Shown here in pieces: positions 6,761 to 15,917 of a stretch of 64,000 nt of DNA. Positions within the stretch are counted from its first letter, which is position 1. Each line of letters begins with the position of its first letter. The notes beneath the pieces were generated by a model. It was not told the DNA's origin, ran no database searches, and saw only the letters and a list, made by a program, of their open reading frames with translations. The position numbers and the translations under genes were made by a program. Origin of the DNA: an uncultured Collinsella sp. (GTDB lineage: Bacteria > Actinomycetota > Coriobacteriia > Coriobacteriales > Coriobacteriaceae). The stretch is taken from assembly GCA_934667065.1 (NCBI GenBank), contig CAKULD010000008.1:87246-151245 (forward strand), read 5' to 3'.

Positions 6761-8926
6761 CTATGCACGGGTGCCAGCCGCAGCATGACAATCAAGCCAC
6801 TCGATATCCTCGGCAAGGTGCGTCACGCCCAGATGGTGTCCACCCGGACAAACCTCATGACGCAACCCCTCGCCACAACCCAGCAGTTCATAGGCATCGC
6901 GCACGATATCGAGCTGCTCATCGACATTTGTCAGTCCTCGAGCGCCGTTTAGATGGTCTTCCTCGCAGCTTTGCACCAGCAGCGGACGCGGCGCGATAAG
7001 CGAGGCAACATCGCCCATGTCGAGCAAGCGCCAGAGCCCGGGCGTATAGTTGCAGCTGCAATTGCCGTTGAGATGTAGCAGCGAATCGTCGACGCCGTAC
7101 AGATAGCCCGAGACAAACGCCTTGCGCACGCGTGGGTCGAGCGCAGCCAGATACAGCGTCATGTAGCCGCCGCCCGAAAAGCCAAAGCATCCCAGGTCGT
7201 CCATGGCGATATCGCCACGCGCTTCTAGATAATCGATCAGCCGCATGTTGTCCCAGGCGTTGAGCCCTGCGACCGACAGGCCCAGCGGCTCCGCCATACG
7301 AGCCTGGTTAAGACACGTGCCACGCAGGTAGCTTGTCTCATCGTCGCCCTGACCCTTCCAGTCGCGGCGGTATCCCCAGCCGCGGGCATCGGGGCAGACG
7401 GCCATGTAGCCCATGCGCGCCAAGCGCAGGCCGTAGTCGTAGTTAAACTTGCGGACGGCATCATCAACCGCCGGCACGCCCGTAACGCCGGCAATACTTG
7501 CGGCACCCGCGCCCTGGTGGCCATGGGGGCAGATATAGCAGCGCTTGAGCCCCCGCTCGTCGAGCTTGGGACAAGACGGTTCCAACAGGTAGAACGGCAT
7601 CCACACATCGCGCTCAACCTGCAGCAATGCATAGGTGCGCACAATGCCGCCGGCAATCTGTACGCGGCCGAGTTCACGAACCTCAATCGAGGCACGATCC
7701 ATAAGCGAAAGACCCAAGACATCGTACAAACGGGCTCTGGTCGCAACTCTCCACGCCTCAAAATCCGCAGGCGTCTTGCCCGCAAAGGCGGCTTTGCGCC
7801 CCTCGCGCTTCAGTCGGGCGCGCAGAGCAGGCTCGTCTTCGTAGTAAGTCTCGATATGCACCGTACGACCGTTGGCAGACAGGTCGGCTGTCTCCACCGC
7901 ATCGCCGTCGCCACCCTCGGGATCCCAGTCATCCGCACCGGCAAGCACGTGCCCACGTGCATAGCGCTCTGCATCCCGATCGCCCAGGCGATGTGCCCAC
8001 GACGCCCAGGCGCTCGTGTCCCCTGCCGGGCCAAACAAGGCGCCGCCGCCATACAAAGCGGTATCGCGTGCGGCCGGCTTGTTCCAATCCCACCAGCCCT
8101 CGGGTGAAATATGGGCGCCAAGCCAGCAATCGATCAACACGGTCTGGGCCCACTCGCGCCACGGACGACCCAGGTAGACCGACCCAGAAGCAGTGCCTTC
8201 GTCTGCCGTAAAGGAACAACCATGGAACACGAATCCATACGGCTCGCCCTCGGGCGTGGATGCCGCCGTTACGTATCCGTTTACGTCCATATCGCGATTG
8301 AGCGACCGAATCTCACAGCCCTCAAAGTAGGCACACGCCCCACCAAAGATAAAGTCGACATCGCCGGCAATAAGGCAGCGACGATAGTACTGCCGACCCA
8401 CACGACGAGGCGCAAACTGCTTGGGACCAATGAACCCGCCCGGCTTAACCTCGCGCGGCGGCAACGGACCCGCAAACAGCGTGTCCTGATGTCCCAAAAT
8501 GCGACAGGCGTCGACAACCAGGCGGTCGCCATCGGCATACAGGGCAATTGCCTGACCGACCTCGCGCCCGTTGCCCGCATCGTTTTCGATCGTAAGGTTT
8601 GCAAGCGTCACGTCATCGGCATCGACCAGCATCGTATACGTACGGAATGTGCCGAGCATCCCGTCCAGGCCGCTGCCGTCCCCAGAGGGCATTTTGGCGC
8701 CCAGGTCGCCCACGATGCGTACACTATCGGCCGTCTCGCCCTCAATCGTCACATGTGAACGTCGGATCTCGACCCGCTCGCGGTACTCGCCCGGCGCCAC
8801 CAGCACGCGCACCGGCACAGTCTCATCGGGCACGCACCGCTCCACCGCCTCTAGAGCTGCCGAAATGCTGCGATACGCGCCTTCGCGCACGAGTGATACC
8901 TCAAAGAGGCGCTCTTTGTCACCCAT
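6761..8926 (-). CDS. Two-domain enzyme: CE8 pectin methylesterase fused to an alpha/beta-hydrolase esterase
   Basis: 721 residues. Residues 1-330 are a CE8 right-handed beta-helix: GQAIALYADGDR (about 124), GHQDT (about 145, Asp148), AGDVDFIFGG (about 188, Asp191) and YLGRPW (about 251, Arg254) match the active site of pectinesterases, which release methanol from methylated galacturonan. A linker of about 30 residues leads to an alpha/beta-hydrolase from about 360 to the end, with nucleophile GFSGGG (Ser584), an acid near 657 and GGHH near 696. The second half resembles large acetyl-esterase/dienelactone-hydrolase-like proteins and may remove acetyl or methyl esters. No signal peptide is seen, so the protein is cytoplasmic. 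The ribosome binding site is weak (GGTGACAA). Confidence 0.88.
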   Translation of the reverse strand: MGDKERLFEVSLVREGAYRSISAALEAVERCVPDETVPVRVLVAPGEYRERVEIRRSHVTIEGETADSVRIVGDLGAKMPSGDGSGLDGMLGTFRTYTMLVDADDVTLANLTIENDAGNGREVGQAIALYADGDRLVVDACRILGHQDTLFAGPLPPREVKPGGFIGPKQFAPRRVGRQYYRRCLIAGDVDFIFGGACAYFEGCEIRSLNRDMDVNGYVTAASTPEGEPYGFVFHGCSFTADEGTASGSVYLGRPWREWAQTVLIDCWLGAHISPEGWWDWNKPAARDTALYGGGALFGPAGDTSAWASWAHRLGDRDAERYARGHVLAGADDWDPEGGDGDAVETADLSANGRTVHIETYYEDEPALRARLKREGRKAAFAGKTPADFEAWRVATRARLYDVLGLSLMDRASIEVRELGRVQIAGGIVRTYALLQVERDVWMPFYLLEPSCPKLDERGLKRCYICPHGHQGAGAASIAGVTGVPAVDDAVRKFNYDYGLRLARMGYMAVCPDARGWGYRRDWKGQGDDETSYLRGTCLNQARMAEPLGLSVAGLNAWDNMRLIDYLEARGDIAMDDLGCFGFSGGGYMTLYLAALDPRVRKAFVSGYLYGVDDSLLHLNGNCSCNYTPGLWRLLDMGDVASLIAPRPLLVQSCEEDHLNGARGLTNVDEQLDIVRDAYELLGCGEGLRHEVCPGGHHLGVTHLAEDIEWLDCHAAAGTRA

Positions 8927-9010
8927 TTGTCACCATGCTTTCTATTGCAGGACAATCGCGGGCATCGCCCGTCAATCGCCCTTGCGATCTGCCGCGATTG
9001 CTGCATTGAC

Positions 9011-10639
9011 CTATTCGAGCGCTCGATACGAAAAATCGCTAAAGGTTGCTCTGAGTTTGCCGTATGCGAGATCGACCGCTCCGAGCCCCAACATGCCGCC
9101 AGTAAAATGTGGCCCCAAAATGTGCTCATCGCCCAAGTTTTCCTCGGCAAACGAGCAGCCGAGGTCCTCCCATCCATCGCCGTCATCGACAGCGAAGCAC
9201 AGTTTGCCCGCGTGGGCGACGATACGAAGGCCGATCTTTCCCGCAGGGGAAAGCGTCTTGCGTCCATCGGTGCCCAGGGGCATCGAATACGAACCGTTAT
9301 CGCAGACGAGCACATCTGCGACGCGCTCTCCATTCTTCTCGTCAAACCCCACCAACAGGGCAACATAGCAGCGCGAATCGTACATTGCGACCATGCCCGC
9401 CGCCTGGTTATAGTTACCCGGCGCCACGTCCACATGGGTCACGGCCTCAAAAGAAAAATCTTGGATTCGGCGGACGACAAGCGTTTGGTCAAACAGCGAG
9501 CTCAGAGAATCGTTTCCCGTAAGGACCAACCCGTCTGCCTCGTCGATTCGCACACGCAGATCGTCTATAACGCGTGGGGTCAACCATTCTTCACGCCACA
9601 GATCGCAATCAGGATCAAACGCCGTTTCGTAGGTGGTGTCACGGCGGTACGGCTCGCTCTCGGTGCCGGCTGTGACACCGGCAGGAGCCGGAACCGCCAG
9701 CTGGGGTTCGCTGCCGCCAGCGGAAAGGCGCGGCCAACCGTCAATCCAATCAACACGCTGCAAAGCCGACTCGCGCCCCAAAGGAGACGTCGACGCTCCC
9801 GGAAGATGACGAGCACAAAGATGGCAGGCGTACCAAGAGCCATCGGGAGCCTCGACAAGATTGCCGTGGCCGCTCTTTAATAGAATCGAAGACGTACCGG
9901 CTGCCGAAACCAACGGATTGTTCGGCATGGGTTCGTAATAGCCGTCGACGGTTCGAGAGCGCGCGACAATCGTTCGGTGATTGACGCCAGTGCCGCCCTC
10001 GGCAGCAAACAGATAGAACCAGCCGTCGTGCTCTAACACATGTGGCCCTTCGCACACACATGGAACATCGCCGGTGTGGTCAAAGATGCGCTTAGGGTCA
10101 CCGACGCCACCGGTATATGTATCGAGCTCGTACATAAGAACGCCGTTAAACTTGTAATGGCCCTCTAATGGACGCCAATCCCACTGCGGAACCACCAGGC
10201 GACAGCCATCCTGCGCATGAACCAAGCAGGGATCGAACCCCTTGGCACCCAACTTGACGGGCTCACTCCAAGGACCCTCGATGTTCCGCGCGCGCACCAG
10301 ATAGTTATCAACGTCTTTAAAGGCTCCGCTCACGGTTTTTGCCACAGAGTAGACCAGGTAGAACTCGCCCTTAGCATAGGTAAGATCCGGTGCCCAGACG
10401 CCACCGGACTCGGGAATTCCCCTCAAATCGAGCTTATCGAGAATACCGCCCAGACTCTCCCAGTGCACCAGGTCACGCGAGTGATACAGGCTCACGCCCG
10501 GCAACCAGGTAAACGTCGAGGTGACCATATAGTAGTCATCGCCGGCGCGGCACAGGCACGGATCGGGATGGAACCCCGGCAGAACGGGGTTGGAAAAAAA
10601 GGAGGCACCCGCAAAGCGCTTCGTAGTTTCTTGTGACAT
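9011..10639 (-). CDS. GH43 family glycoside hydrolase (beta-xylosidase/arabinofuranosidase type)
   Basis: About 542 residues. A five-bladed propeller covers about 15-320, with the catalytic base in PGFHPDPC (Asp26), pKa modulator in GFDPCLV (Asp136) and catalytic acid in CEGPH (Glu197). A C-terminal beta-sandwich (about 350-542) is of the type found in xylan beta-xylosidase GH43 members. There is no signal peptide. The ATG at 10639 is chosen because AAAGAAG precedes it; the in-frame ATG 15 bases upstream has no binding site. It probably trims arabinose or xylose side chains from imported pectin oligosaccharides. Confidence 0.87.
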   Translation of the reverse strand: MSQETTKRFAGASFFSNPVLPGFHPDPCLCRAGDDYYMVTSTFTWLPGVSLYHSRDLVHWESLGGILDKLDLRGIPESGGVWAPDLTYAKGEFYLVYSVAKTVSGAFKDVDNYLVRARNIEGPWSEPVKLGAKGFDPCLVHAQDGCRLVVPQWDWRPLEGHYKFNGVLMYELDTYTGGVGDPKRIFDHTGDVPCVCEGPHVLEHDGWFYLFAAEGGTGVNHRTIVARSRTVDGYYEPMPNNPLVSAAGTSSILLKSGHGNLVEAPDGSWYACHLCARHLPGASTSPLGRESALQRVDWIDGWPRLSAGGSEPQLAVPAPAGVTAGTESEPYRRDTTYETAFDPDCDLWREEWLTPRVIDDLRVRIDEADGLVLTGNDSLSSLFDQTLVVRRIQDFSFEAVTHVDVAPGNYNQAAGMVAMYDSRCYVALLVGFDEKNGERVADVLVCDNGSYSMPLGTDGRKTLSPAGKIGLRIVAHAGKLCFAVDDGDGWEDLGCSFAEENLGDEHILGPHFTGGMLGLGAVDLAYGKLRATFSDFSYRALE

Positions 10640-10667
10640 GAGGACTTCTTTCATCGGTGATAGCGAT

Positions 10668-10700
10668 ACAAAAATGCCGGCGTCAACATAGACGCCGGCG
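10668..10700 (-). terminator. Rho-independent terminator after GH28
   Basis: A perfect 9-bp stem GCCGGCGTC/GACGCCGGC (10676-10684 with 10691-10699) followed by ATTTTT on the minus strand. It starts 21 bases beyond the GH28 stop. Confidence 0.88.
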
Positions 10701-10720
10701 CAACTTCTTACGAACTTGTT

Positions 10721-12316
10721 TTAAGCGCGGATAACCTTGTCGACGTTCTGCAGCTGCAGCTCCTCGCCGTCATGGCCCTCGATGCAAACGTTTTGCAAGT
10801 CGAGCACGGCGACGTTCTGTGCGATGATGCCTTGGCGAACCATGGGATCAACACCGCAGGCCATAGCCGGCACAAAAGGCTCAGCGTTGGGCGAGAAAGT
10901 CACGTGGACATCCTCGAACGTCAGGCGCGTCACCTTGCTCTCGGGAAGGCCCGTGATGTAGGCAGCGGCTGCATGGCAGTTGGTGGCCTCGATGTCGCGG
11001 AACGTCGTGGCGCCAAAGCCGGGCGTACGGTCATCGACGGGCAGCGCCTCGCGGCTCTGGACGTAGTCGGTCTTGCCGTCCTTGTCGCAGAAGTAGAAGG
11101 AGTTGACCACAAAGGGCGTGAGCACCTCGTCCATGCGGATGTGCTCAAAGGTGATGCCCTCGTTGACGGCGTCCTTGCCGCGACCGCGACGGGTCTTAAC
11201 GCGCAGGCCGCGATCGGTGCGCTCGAACAGGCACTTGCTCACGGTAAGGTCCTTGATGCCACCGGCGGCCTCGGAACCCAGGACCACGGCGCCGTGGCCA
11301 TCGTGCATGTAGCAGTGCGAGATCAGCACGTCGTGCGTTGCGGGGCGAAGCTCGGGCTCAATGCCCAGCTTGCCGCTCTTGATGGCGATACAGTCGTCGC
11401 CCACCGAGAACTGGCAGCCCAAGATGCGAACAAAGCCGCAGCTCTCGGGATCGAAGCCGTCAGTGTTGTGGGAGTTCTTGGGGCCCTCGATGGACAGGCA
11501 GAGCGCATCGACGTGCTCGCACAGAATGGGGTGGATGTTCCACGCCGGGCTGTTGCGGACGGTAAAGCCGGCCAGGCTCACGTTCGCGCACTCGGACAGG
11601 AAGATCATGCGCGGACGGGCGACCTCGCGGCCCTCCTCGGGACGGAAGATGTTCTTAAAGTCCTTGTTCCACCAGTTGTCCTCGGCAAAATCGGTCTGGC
11701 CGTCAATTGCACCGCGGCCATAGATGCACACGTCGTGCACGCTCAGGCCGGTAAAGGTGGAGCAATAGGTTGCAAAGCTCTCGCCCTCCCAACGGCCCAG
11801 CGGGGTCATGTCGGTACCGGCGTAACCGGCGCCCTCGTCGCCCTTGACCGTGCCTGGGATGTAGGCCAGCGCAGCGCGATCGTGGCGGGCCAGCAGCACC
11901 GCGCCCTCGGCAAGCTCAATATTGATATCGCTCTTAAGGAAGAGGGACTTGATGCGGTAGTTACCGGCGGGGATCAGCACGCGACCGCCCTTGGGGCAGG
12001 CCATGATGGCGGCCTGGATGTTGGTGGTGTCATCGTGCTCGGCATCGCCCTTGGCGCCGCAATCGCGAACGTCGATGGTAAAGGGCTCAGCAAGCGTGGT
12101 GACGCCGACACTCAGCTCGCGCTCGCCGCAGACAAAGCGAACCAGGTTGCGCTTGCCGGGAACCAGGCCATCAACATAGGTCTCGACCTTATTCGTGGTG
12201 CCGGCGGGCTCGTCGTTAACAAAGATCTCCCACGTATCGGCGCAGGTAAAGTAACCGCCATCGTCGAGCTCGATCACGGCCGCGCGGGCGTTGCGCCAGA
12301 TAACGTTCGTATCCAT
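10721..12316 (-). CDS. GH28 polygalacturonase
   Basis: 531 residues. An N-terminal fibronectin-like beta domain (about 1-75) is followed by the GH28 beta-helix. All four signature blocks are present: NTDG (284-287), GDD (306-308), the HDGHG block (His341) and RGLRVK (Arg372, Lys374). The enzyme hydrolyses alpha-1,4-galacturonan; the N-terminal domain is typical of exo-acting forms. No signal peptide is visible, which suggests it acts on imported oligogalacturonides. AGGGAGAG lies upstream of the ATG. Only about 48 bases separate the start from the terminator of the symporter gene, so it has its own short promoter or depends on readthrough. Confidence 0.93.
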   Translation of the reverse strand: MDTNVIWRNARAAVIELDDGGYFTCADTWEIFVNDEPAGTTNKVETYVDGLVPGKRNLVRFVCGERELSVGVTTLAEPFTIDVRDCGAKGDAEHDDTTNIQAAIMACPKGGRVLIPAGNYRIKSLFLKSDINIELAEGAVLLARHDRAALAYIPGTVKGDEGAGYAGTDMTPLGRWEGESFATYCSTFTGLSVHDVCIYGRGAIDGQTDFAEDNWWNKDFKNIFRPEEGREVARPRMIFLSECANVSLAGFTVRNSPAWNIHPILCEHVDALCLSIEGPKNSHNTDGFDPESCGFVRILGCQFSVGDDCIAIKSGKLGIEPELRPATHDVLISHCYMHDGHGAVVLGSEAAGGIKDLTVSKCLFERTDRGLRVKTRRGRGKDAVNEGITFEHIRMDEVLTPFVVNSFYFCDKDGKTDYVQSREALPVDDRTPGFGATTFRDIEATNCHAAAAYITGLPESKVTRLTFEDVHVTFSPNAEPFVPAMACGVDPMVRQGIIAQNVAVLDLQNVCIEGHDGEELQLQNVDKVIRA

Positions 12317-12363
12317 GGGTCTCTCCCTATAAAAGTTCTCTAAGAGTTAATTGTACGCTGTTG

Positions 12364-12408
12364 TAAAAAAGGGCCGTACCTGCCGGCGGATATCCGGTGG
12401 CACGGCCC
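12364..12408 (-). terminator. Rho-independent terminator after the GPH symporter
   Basis: Outer stem GGGCCGT/ACGGCCC (12371-12377 with 12402-12408) with an inner CCGG pairing, followed on the minus strand by TTTTTT. Confidence 0.87.
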
Positions 12409-12433
12409 TGTGGTTTGGACGATGCGTCTGGCC

Positions 12434-13993
12434 TTACTCGGCGGGGATCACGCTGCCGTCCTGGAAGCCAACGTTGTTGTGGGCGAAGCACTCCTCGTAC
12501 TTAAAACCGGAGAGCTCCTCGCAAAGCGCCTTGACCTCGGGCTTGACGTCGGCCATCTTGCCGCCCTCCTTGACGCGCTTGATCTCGTCGCAGAGGATGT
12601 CGCACTGCTCCTTGTCGATCTTGATGCCGCGGGCGAGGACAGCTGCGAGCAGGAAGAAGCCGGCGCAGCCGATGAGCATGTAGCCGCAGATGTACAGGGG
12701 CACGGTAGCGGGCTGGGTCACGGCGTCGCTGTTGCCGGCAGTCTGAATGAAGCCGGAGGCGGCGAGGACGATGGCCCAAGCGTTGACGGCGATAGCCTGG
12801 GCGACCTGCTGGCAGAGCTGCTGAGCGGAGCTGTAGATGCCCTCGCGACGACGCAGGGTGATGAGCTCATCGACATCGGGGATGTAGTTGAGCAGGACAT
12901 CGGGCAGGTACTGGAAGCCAACATAGAAGAACTTCCAGATGGCAAAGATGATGGGGTAGGCGATCATTGCGATGGCGACCGTAGAGGTGCCGTTGATCTG
13001 ACCGAAAGCGAAGTAGTTATAGGCGAAGATGCACGCGGCGCAACCGACGTTGGCCAGGTACCAAGACTTGTGGAAGCCCTTCTTAGCCATGAGGGCAACC
13101 CATGCAGCGGTGCAGACGATAGCAACGACCTTGCCGGGCATCTCCATCACAGACTCGTAGGACTTAGGAATCTGCAGGCAGTAGACGATAAAGAAGGACA
13201 GGCAGGCAGACCAGCAGGCAGCGGCGAGCTTCGTGGAAACCTGTGCGTACAGGACCTTGCGGAAGGACTTGTTACGGAAGGTGGAGACGACGTCAACAAA
13301 GAACTTCTTGATGCCCTCGCCAACGCTCTCGATCTTCTCCTGGGCGACCTCCTCGGGGGTGTGCTCCCACGTGGACAGGTAGACGCACAGCAGCGAGATT
13401 GCCATAACCGAAGCGTTGATCGCAGCGATGATGAAGTAGCTGAACGGGTTGGTCTCGCCAAAGGTACCAAAGCCAAAGCCGACGAGCGCAGCCATCAGGA
13501 AGCCGGCGGCATTACCAAAGAGGTGCTTGTAGCCGGTGAGGTACGTGCGCTCCTTGAAGTCGTCGGTCATCTCGATGGTAAGCGGCGACAGGTTGGCGGT
13601 GCAGAACGTGTACGCGACGTTATAGATCAGGTACAGCGCGAAGTAGTACGGGAAGCCAAACGGCGTGGCGACGAAGATGAGCGGCTCGGCGATCATCATC
13701 GGGATAGCCAGCAAGATCCAGAAACGGCGACGGCCAAAGATGCGGCCGACCTTGGTGGCGTAGAAGTTATCGGCCACGAAGCCCATCAGCGGGCAAAGGA
13801 TGGCGTTAAGGTAGATGGCGAACGAGCTGATCAGAGCCGCCTCGCCTGCGGACAGACCGCACTCCGTGGACAGGAACAGCACCATGTAGCTGTGCGTAAA
13901 GCTCAGGGCACCGGAATTGAGCATGCCGCCCATACCAAAGCCCAGGCGCGTCCAGAATGTGATCTTGCGCTTTTTACCGATCTTGTTAGTCAT
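12434..13993 (-). CDS. GPH-family sugar:cation symporter (MFS)
   Basis: About 519 residues with roughly 12 membrane segments. The motif between helices 2 and 3 (GFVADNFYATKVGRIFGRRRFW) is that of the glycoside-pentoside-hexuronide family. The ATG at 13993 is chosen because AGAGGGAG precedes it; 23 further in-frame codons have no binding site. It is the only carbohydrate transporter in the pectin locus and probably imports oligogalacturonides or uronates with a cation. Three GTGAACGTT operators (14072, 14112, 14235) lie upstream, so it belongs to the LacI regulon. Confidence 0.88.
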   Translation of the reverse strand: MTNKIGKKRKITFWTRLGFGMGGMLNSGALSFTHSYMVLFLSTECGLSAGEAALISSFAIYLNAILCPLMGFVADNFYATKVGRIFGRRRFWILLAIPMMIAEPLIFVATPFGFPYYFALYLIYNVAYTFCTANLSPLTIEMTDDFKERTYLTGYKHLFGNAAGFLMAALVGFGFGTFGETNPFSYFIIAAINASVMAISLLCVYLSTWEHTPEEVAQEKIESVGEGIKKFFVDVVSTFRNKSFRKVLYAQVSTKLAAACWSACLSFFIVYCLQIPKSYESVMEMPGKVVAIVCTAAWVALMAKKGFHKSWYLANVGCAACIFAYNYFAFGQINGTSTVAIAMIAYPIIFAIWKFFYVGFQYLPDVLLNYIPDVDELITLRRREGIYSSAQQLCQQVAQAIAVNAWAIVLAASGFIQTAGNSDAVTQPATVPLYICGYMLIGCAGFFLLAAVLARGIKIDKEQCDILCDEIKRVKEGGKMADVKPEVKALCEELSGFKYEECFAHNNVGFQDGSVIPAE

Positions 13994-14071
13994 CGAGCTC
14001 CCTCTCTTTTCTCGATTGTCTTGGAACAAGACGTTGGAGTCCATACCGACGTTTGTCTGCATGTCGTTCAG

Positions 14072-14085
14072 GGTGAACGTTTAGC
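14072..14085. promoter_or_regulatory. LacI-type operator, proximal to the GPH symporter
   Basis: GGTGAACGTTTAGC, with a strong left half-site and a degenerate right half-site. It lies 79 bases upstream of the symporter ATG; the next site is centred 40 bp further out. Confidence 0.65.
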
Positions 14086-14111
14086 TAGATTATGCGCGAT
14101 TGCTTGCATCA

Positions 14112-14125
14112 GGTGAACGTTCACT
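14112..14125. promoter_or_regulatory. LacI-type operator, distal to the GPH symporter
   Basis: GGTGAACGTTCACT, one base from the perfect palindrome. Its centre is 40 bp from the proximal site. Confidence 0.72.
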
Positions 14126-14234
14126 TGCATATTATCCTTAAACGGTCGATTTTTGCCGCTGAACGGATGGATCTATCGCCTTTTTGCCCAGTTTTTTGGC
14201 TATTTCTGCACGCTATTGGACATTAACCCTCAGA

Positions 14235-14248
14235 GGTGAACGTTTAGT
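14235..14248. promoter_or_regulatory. Third LacI-type half operator
   Basis: GGTGAACGTTTAGT, found 26 bases before the terminator of the uxaA transcript and 110 bp beyond the distal symporter site. It may be an auxiliary looping site for the symporter promoter. Confidence 0.55.
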
Positions 14249-14273
14249 TTGTATTCGTTTTCATATTTAATAA

Positions 14274-14306
14274 GCAAAAAGGCGGCCATGCGAACATGAC
14301 CGCCTT
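14274..14306 (-). terminator. Rho-independent terminator after uxaA
   Basis: A 12-bp stem (14279-14290 with 14295-14306, one wobble), a four-base loop, then TTTTTG on the minus strand. It ends the uxaC-uxaB-uxaA transcript. Confidence 0.9.
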
Positions 14307-14372
14307 GACCGATCGACCACGCGACCGAGGCTCTATGGGAGCGCCAACCAGCCCGACGCTCCCCTTCCACCC

Positions 14373-15857
14373 TTACAGGCAGACGCCGTCCTTCCAGATG
14401 CTGATCTCGTGGCACCCACGACGCTCGGCACTCGTAAGCTTGCCGCTCGCCGTATCCAGCACCAGCTGATACAGGTCGCCGGCAGCCTCGTCGAGCGTGC
14501 GCTCGCCCGTGGCCACGACGCCGGCGTTAAAGTCCATCCAGTTGGCCTTGTGGTCGCACAGGCGCTGATTGGTGAACACCTTGAGGGTGGGCGCCGGCGC
14601 GCCAAACGGCGTACCGCGACCGGTGGAGAACAGGATCACGTGGCAGCCGGCGGCCGTAAGGGCCGTGGTCGACACCATATCGTTGCCGGGGCCGCACAGC
14701 ATATTCAGACCGTGCTTGGTAGCCTGGCCGGCGTACGGTAGCACGTCGACGATGGGCGCAGAGCCGCCCTTTTGCACGCAACCGCAGCTCTTGTCCTCGA
14801 GCGTGGTGATGCCGCCGTCCTTGTTGCCGGGGCTCGGGTTTTCGTAGACAACCTCGCCGTGGCTAATAAAGTAGTCCTTAAAGCCGTTAAGCATGTCGGA
14901 GGCGGCGTTGAACACCTGCTCGTCCTCGCAGCGGTCGAGCAGGATGCTCTCGGCACCAAACATCTCGGGGACCTCGGTGAGCACCGACGTGCCGCCGCGG
15001 GCGACAACCATATCGCTCACGCGACCGATCGTAGGGTTGGCGGTAATACCCGAAAGACCGTCGGAGCCGCCGCACTTAAGGCCGATGACCAGCTCGGAGG
15101 CCGGGATGGGCTCGCGCTTGGCCTGCTTGGCAAGATCTGCCAGCTCGGACAGGATGCGGTGGCCGTCAACCTGCTCGTCGGCAACATCCTGGCAGGTGAG
15201 GAAGCGGACGCGCTCGTGATCGTACTCGCCCAGCTCGTCGAGCACCTGCTGATGTGTGCAGTTCTCGCAACCGAGCGACAGGAACAGCACACCCGCGGCG
15301 TTTGCATGACGCGACAGCGCCACCAGCAGACGGCGAGTCTGGGCATGGTCGGCGCCGGTCTGCGAGCAGCCAAACGGATGCGGGAAGTAATAGACGCCCT
15401 CCAGCGAACCCTCGACAAGGTCCTGAGCGTTCTCGCACATGGCGCGGGCGACCTCGTTCACACAGCCGACCGTGGGGATAATCCACAGCTCGTTGCGCGT
15501 GGCAGCGCGGCCGTCGGCGCGGCGGAAGCCCATAAAGGTCTCGGGCTCAACCGACTCGACAACCGGGTGCGTCGGGTTGTAGGTGTACTCGACCTCGCCC
15601 GAAAGGTTGGTCTTCACGTTGTGCGTATGCAGCCACTGACCGGGCTGGATGTCCTCCGTCACGTGGCCGATGGGAAGACCGTACTTGATGACGTCCTCAC
15701 CAGCCGCAATAGCGCGCACGGCCATCTTGTGGCCCTGCGGGATATCCTCCACGGCAACGACCTCGCCCACGCCGGGGACGGCGACGGCCGTGCCCTTGGC
15801 GAGCGGCGACAACGCGACGATGACGTTATCGGCCGGATTGATCTGGATAGTGTTCAT
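14373..15857 (-). CDS. uxaA: Altronate dehydratase
   Basis: 494 residues, full length. An N-terminal SAF-like domain (about 1-90) precedes the altronate/galactarate dehydratase core, with RNELWIIPTVGCVNEVA, HPFGCSQTG, LSLGCENC, GLKCGGSDGLSGI and GRGTPFG. It converts D-altronate to 2-keto-3-deoxygluconate, step three of galacturonate catabolism. It is the last gene of a uxaC-uxaB-uxaA order. AGGA lies 8 bases from the ATG, and the gap to uxaB is 60 bases. Confidence 0.93.
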   Translation of the reverse strand: MNTIQINPADNVIVALSPLAKGTAVAVPGVGEVVAVEDIPQGHKMAVRAIAAGEDVIKYGLPIGHVTEDIQPGQWLHTHNVKTNLSGEVEYTYNPTHPVVESVEPETFMGFRRADGRAATRNELWIIPTVGCVNEVARAMCENAQDLVEGSLEGVYYFPHPFGCSQTGADHAQTRRLLVALSRHANAAGVLFLSLGCENCTHQQVLDELGEYDHERVRFLTCQDVADEQVDGHRILSELADLAKQAKREPIPASELVIGLKCGGSDGLSGITANPTIGRVSDMVVARGGTSVLTEVPEMFGAESILLDRCEDEQVFNAASDMLNGFKDYFISHGEVVYENPSPGNKDGGITTLEDKSCGCVQKGGSAPIVDVLPYAGQATKHGLNMLCGPGNDMVSTTALTAAGCHVILFSTGRGTPFGAPAPTLKVFTNQRLCDHKANWMDFNAGVVATGERTLDEAAGDLYQLVLDTASGKLTSAERRGCHEISIWKDGVCL

Positions 15858-15917
15858 TACAAATAGTCCTAACCCTACTGTTGAGCAAAAGTCAGCGAAC
15901 GATTCAAGGCGGTGTCT

